DNA from: an uncultured Pseudomonadota bacterium
Lineage (GTDB): Bacteria > Bdellovibrionota_B > Oligoflexia > Oligoflexales > CAILAO01
Reading direction: 5' to 3'
Length of the DNA: 12,534 nucleotides
NCBI GenBank assembly: GCA_903832105.1
Contig: CAILAO010000643.1
Span: 1 to 12,534 of the forward strand
Shown here: in pieces, positions 11,096-12,534 of the stretch
How the letters are laid out: the number at the start of each line of letters is the position of its first letter
Numbering within the stretch: the first letter of the stretch is position 1
Position numbers and translations under genes: made by a program
The notes under the pieces: generated by a model
Seen by the model: the letters and a program-made list of their open reading frames with translations, nothing else
Database searches by the model: none
Told to the model about the DNA's origin: nothing

Positions 11096-12534
11096 CTTTT
11101 TCTAAAATCTGGCTCTTTAATCCATTCAATCCAGGGAAATCGCTCGATCAAAAAATTCACAATCGTCAAGTCGGTGATACCCAAGTAGACATCAACCGGC
11201 TTCCCTTCTCTTATTCGCAGTCGGTAGATGTCTTGATACAACCAACAAACCAGGTCTCTAATTCGTATTGCCTCTAACCTGGGGTCTGGGAATCCCATTG
11301 AAAATTTGTCTGCGAAATTCTTTCTCATAAACGTCATTTCGTAATCTTCCCCTTTAACAAAGCCCACGGCTCGATGTGCATTCAACGGAGCTTGAAAGAT
11401 GTGGGTTAGATACAAAACCGAGCGTCTTCTAAAATCGTTCTTCCCCTTTAAAGCCATGTAATGATGAACACTCACATTGTGACTCTTCTCAAATTGTTTA
11501 AAAAAATCCTCCTGGTCTTTGGTGGTGAAAATAGGCACCTTTTTGCCAGGATGCGTTGAGCAAATTTGATCTATGATCTTCTCTTCCTTCTCGAAGGAAT
11601 CGCTTTTTTCTGAGGCTCTTATCAATCCCGCTTTATAGCGTTGGTACGGGAAATGATGGAGCCTGATTTTTCCTTCTTTTCTTGTGAAGATTTTGAACTT
11701 CTTGGTCCCTTTTGGAAAAAGATCGTACATCGGATCAAGTCGAGCAGTTGCGTCAAAAATCAGAGCCTTCTCCATCTTTAGCTTTCGTAAATCTAAGAAC
11801 TTTCCGGTAATGAAGTTGTCGTCTTTATCTCTAACAATCAACCCACCCTGCGCCGTCAATGCTCTTATCGCTTGTCCGAATTTAGAGTTGCTTCTTTTTT
11901 TAGAAGCCCCAAGTTTTATTTTCTTAGGTCGAAACCGCCCTTTTCCTTCCTCCAGTCGCTTTAATAGAAACCGACAACCCCGCTGAAGATTTTTGCTTTT
12001 GTTCTCCCTCCGAAATTTTTCCAACTTCCGTCTGACGAAGGATTGAGAAACAGAATGGTGTTTGAATAGGGCAGGCCGTTCGTCGATGATTAGAATCTTC
12101 CTTTGGCCTTCTCCCCATTTCTTGACTTTGCCAAGATGATTTCCCGTCTCAATCAGTCCTATCAACATCGAGTGAGTGATAATCACGATTGGATACCTCC
12201 TAATGCTATTGTACTTTTCAGGACAAGCAGCTGGACAGTCTTTATAATCACATTTCCAACATGATATATGCTTGGGCTCAAACTCCTTGCTAGGTCGCTT
12301 TTCCATCCTTTCAATTCTATTTCTGACTTCAATCGGTATGACATCGTCCGAATGGCGATCTCTTAATGCGTCGATCTTCATCTGCTTGCACAGATCAGCA
12401 TGTCGTCCCCTCAATACCGCCGCTATTTCCTTGCCTGCCTTTTTGTTGATTTTTCTAGCCAGCTTTTCAGCATCTTTAATTCTCTCAGCTGCAACGATCA
12501 CCCCTTTCTGATAGATATCAGGATATTTTGCCAA
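11092..12534 (-). CDS. DinG/XPD-like superfamily 2 helicase, C-terminal part (5' partial)
   Basis: The frame is open to the window end; the TTG at 12534 is just the first visible codon, and the Walker A motif must lie outside. In the visible 480 residues, four Cys at 92, 95, 100 and 104 (CWKC...C...C) sit just before YPIVIITHSMLIGL. This mirrors the iron-sulfur cysteines followed by 'ivv.nHalL' in DinG/XPD/Rad3 helicases. ILIIDER (Asp151-Glu152) is motif II, in DER rather than DEAH form. IFDATARLD (~259-267) corresponds to the 'SAT' motif III region, and YQDIYRLRIR (Gln434, Arg438-442) resembles motif VI. Predicted role: ATP-driven unwinding in replication or repair of the element. An iron-sulfur cluster is inferred from Cys order; spacing differs from classic DinG. 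The gene converges on the 10766 gene. Confidence 0.7.
   Translation of the reverse strand: MAKYPDIYQKGVIVAAERIKDAEKLARKINKKAGKEIAAVLRGRHADLCKQMKIDALRDRHSDDVIPIEVRNRIERMEKRPSKEFEPKHISCWKCDYKDCPAACPEKYNSIRRYPIVIITHSMLIGLIETGNHLGKVKKWGEGQRKILIIDERPALFKHHSVSQSFVRRKLEKFRRENKSKNLQRGCRFLLKRLEEGKGRFRPKKIKLGASKKRSNSKFGQAIRALTAQGGLIVRDKDDNFITGKFLDLRKLKMEKALIFDATARLDPMYDLFPKGTKKFKIFTRKEGKIRLHHFPYQRYKAGLIRASEKSDSFEKEEKIIDQICSTHPGKKVPIFTTKDQEDFFKQFEKSHNVSVHHYMALKGKNDFRRRSVLYLTHIFQAPLNAHRAVGFVKGEDYEMTFMRKNFADKFSMGFPDPRLEAIRIRDLVCWLYQDIYRLRIREGKPVDVYLGITDLTIVNFLIERFPWIEWIKEPDFRKS

Overview
The window looks like DNA from a Gram-negative bacterium of moderate-to-low GC. Several products carry Sec signals or lipoboxes of envelope proteins. 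A thrombospondin-type-3-like calcium motif and Ser/Thr-rich linkers before beta-rich domains recall Bdellovibrionota/Oligoflexia or other delta-like lineages. That placement is a guess from style, not from a marker gene.

Left part (1-5861): an envelope region, all on the + strand. It starts with the 3' portion of a Ser/Thr-linked beta-rich secreted protein (1-1512) and a 39-codon ORF with a perfect ribosome binding site. A tight operon follows: an LPP20/FlgP-like lipoprotein, a CsgG/LpoB/FlgO-like signal-peptide protein, a TSP3-motif lipoprotein with a propeller-like domain, and a Cys-rich coiled-coil lipoprotein. A zinc-ribbon/TM protein with a DUF3862-like domain ends this part. No flagellar or curli structural genes are present, so the exact role of the operon is open.

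Right part (5862-12534): this reads as the core of a replicon (plasmid or integrated element). An 821-aa fusion of CHC2 zinc finger, TOPRIM primase and AAA+ ATPase (6192-8657) is preceded by a cluster of inverted repeats. It is followed by an array of TTACACA/TGTGTAA half-sites (8591-8884) that includes a perfect 22-nt inverted repeat centred on a smaller hairpin. This is the best candidate for a replication origin or autoregulatory locus. Downstream come a small helical-protein ORF interrupted at a T9 run, an AT-rich repeat-bearing gap, a small beta-barrel-like gene with a near-consensus promoter, operator-like dyad and strong terminator, a short basic ORF coupled to a resolvase/invertase-type serine recombinase with a res-like repeat region upstream, and a small hypothetical gene. 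On the - strand, meeting that last gene with a 4-nt overlap, is the C-terminal part of a DinG/XPD-like helicase with a four-cysteine cluster, whose 5' end lies beyond the window.

How the right part may work together (inference): primase-ATPase plus repeat array for initiation, the helicase for unwinding, the recombinase for dimer resolution, and small regulators between them. No integrase, partition pair, att site, tRNA, rRNA or CRISPR array was seen, and no clean boundary between the envelope region and the replication region could be placed.
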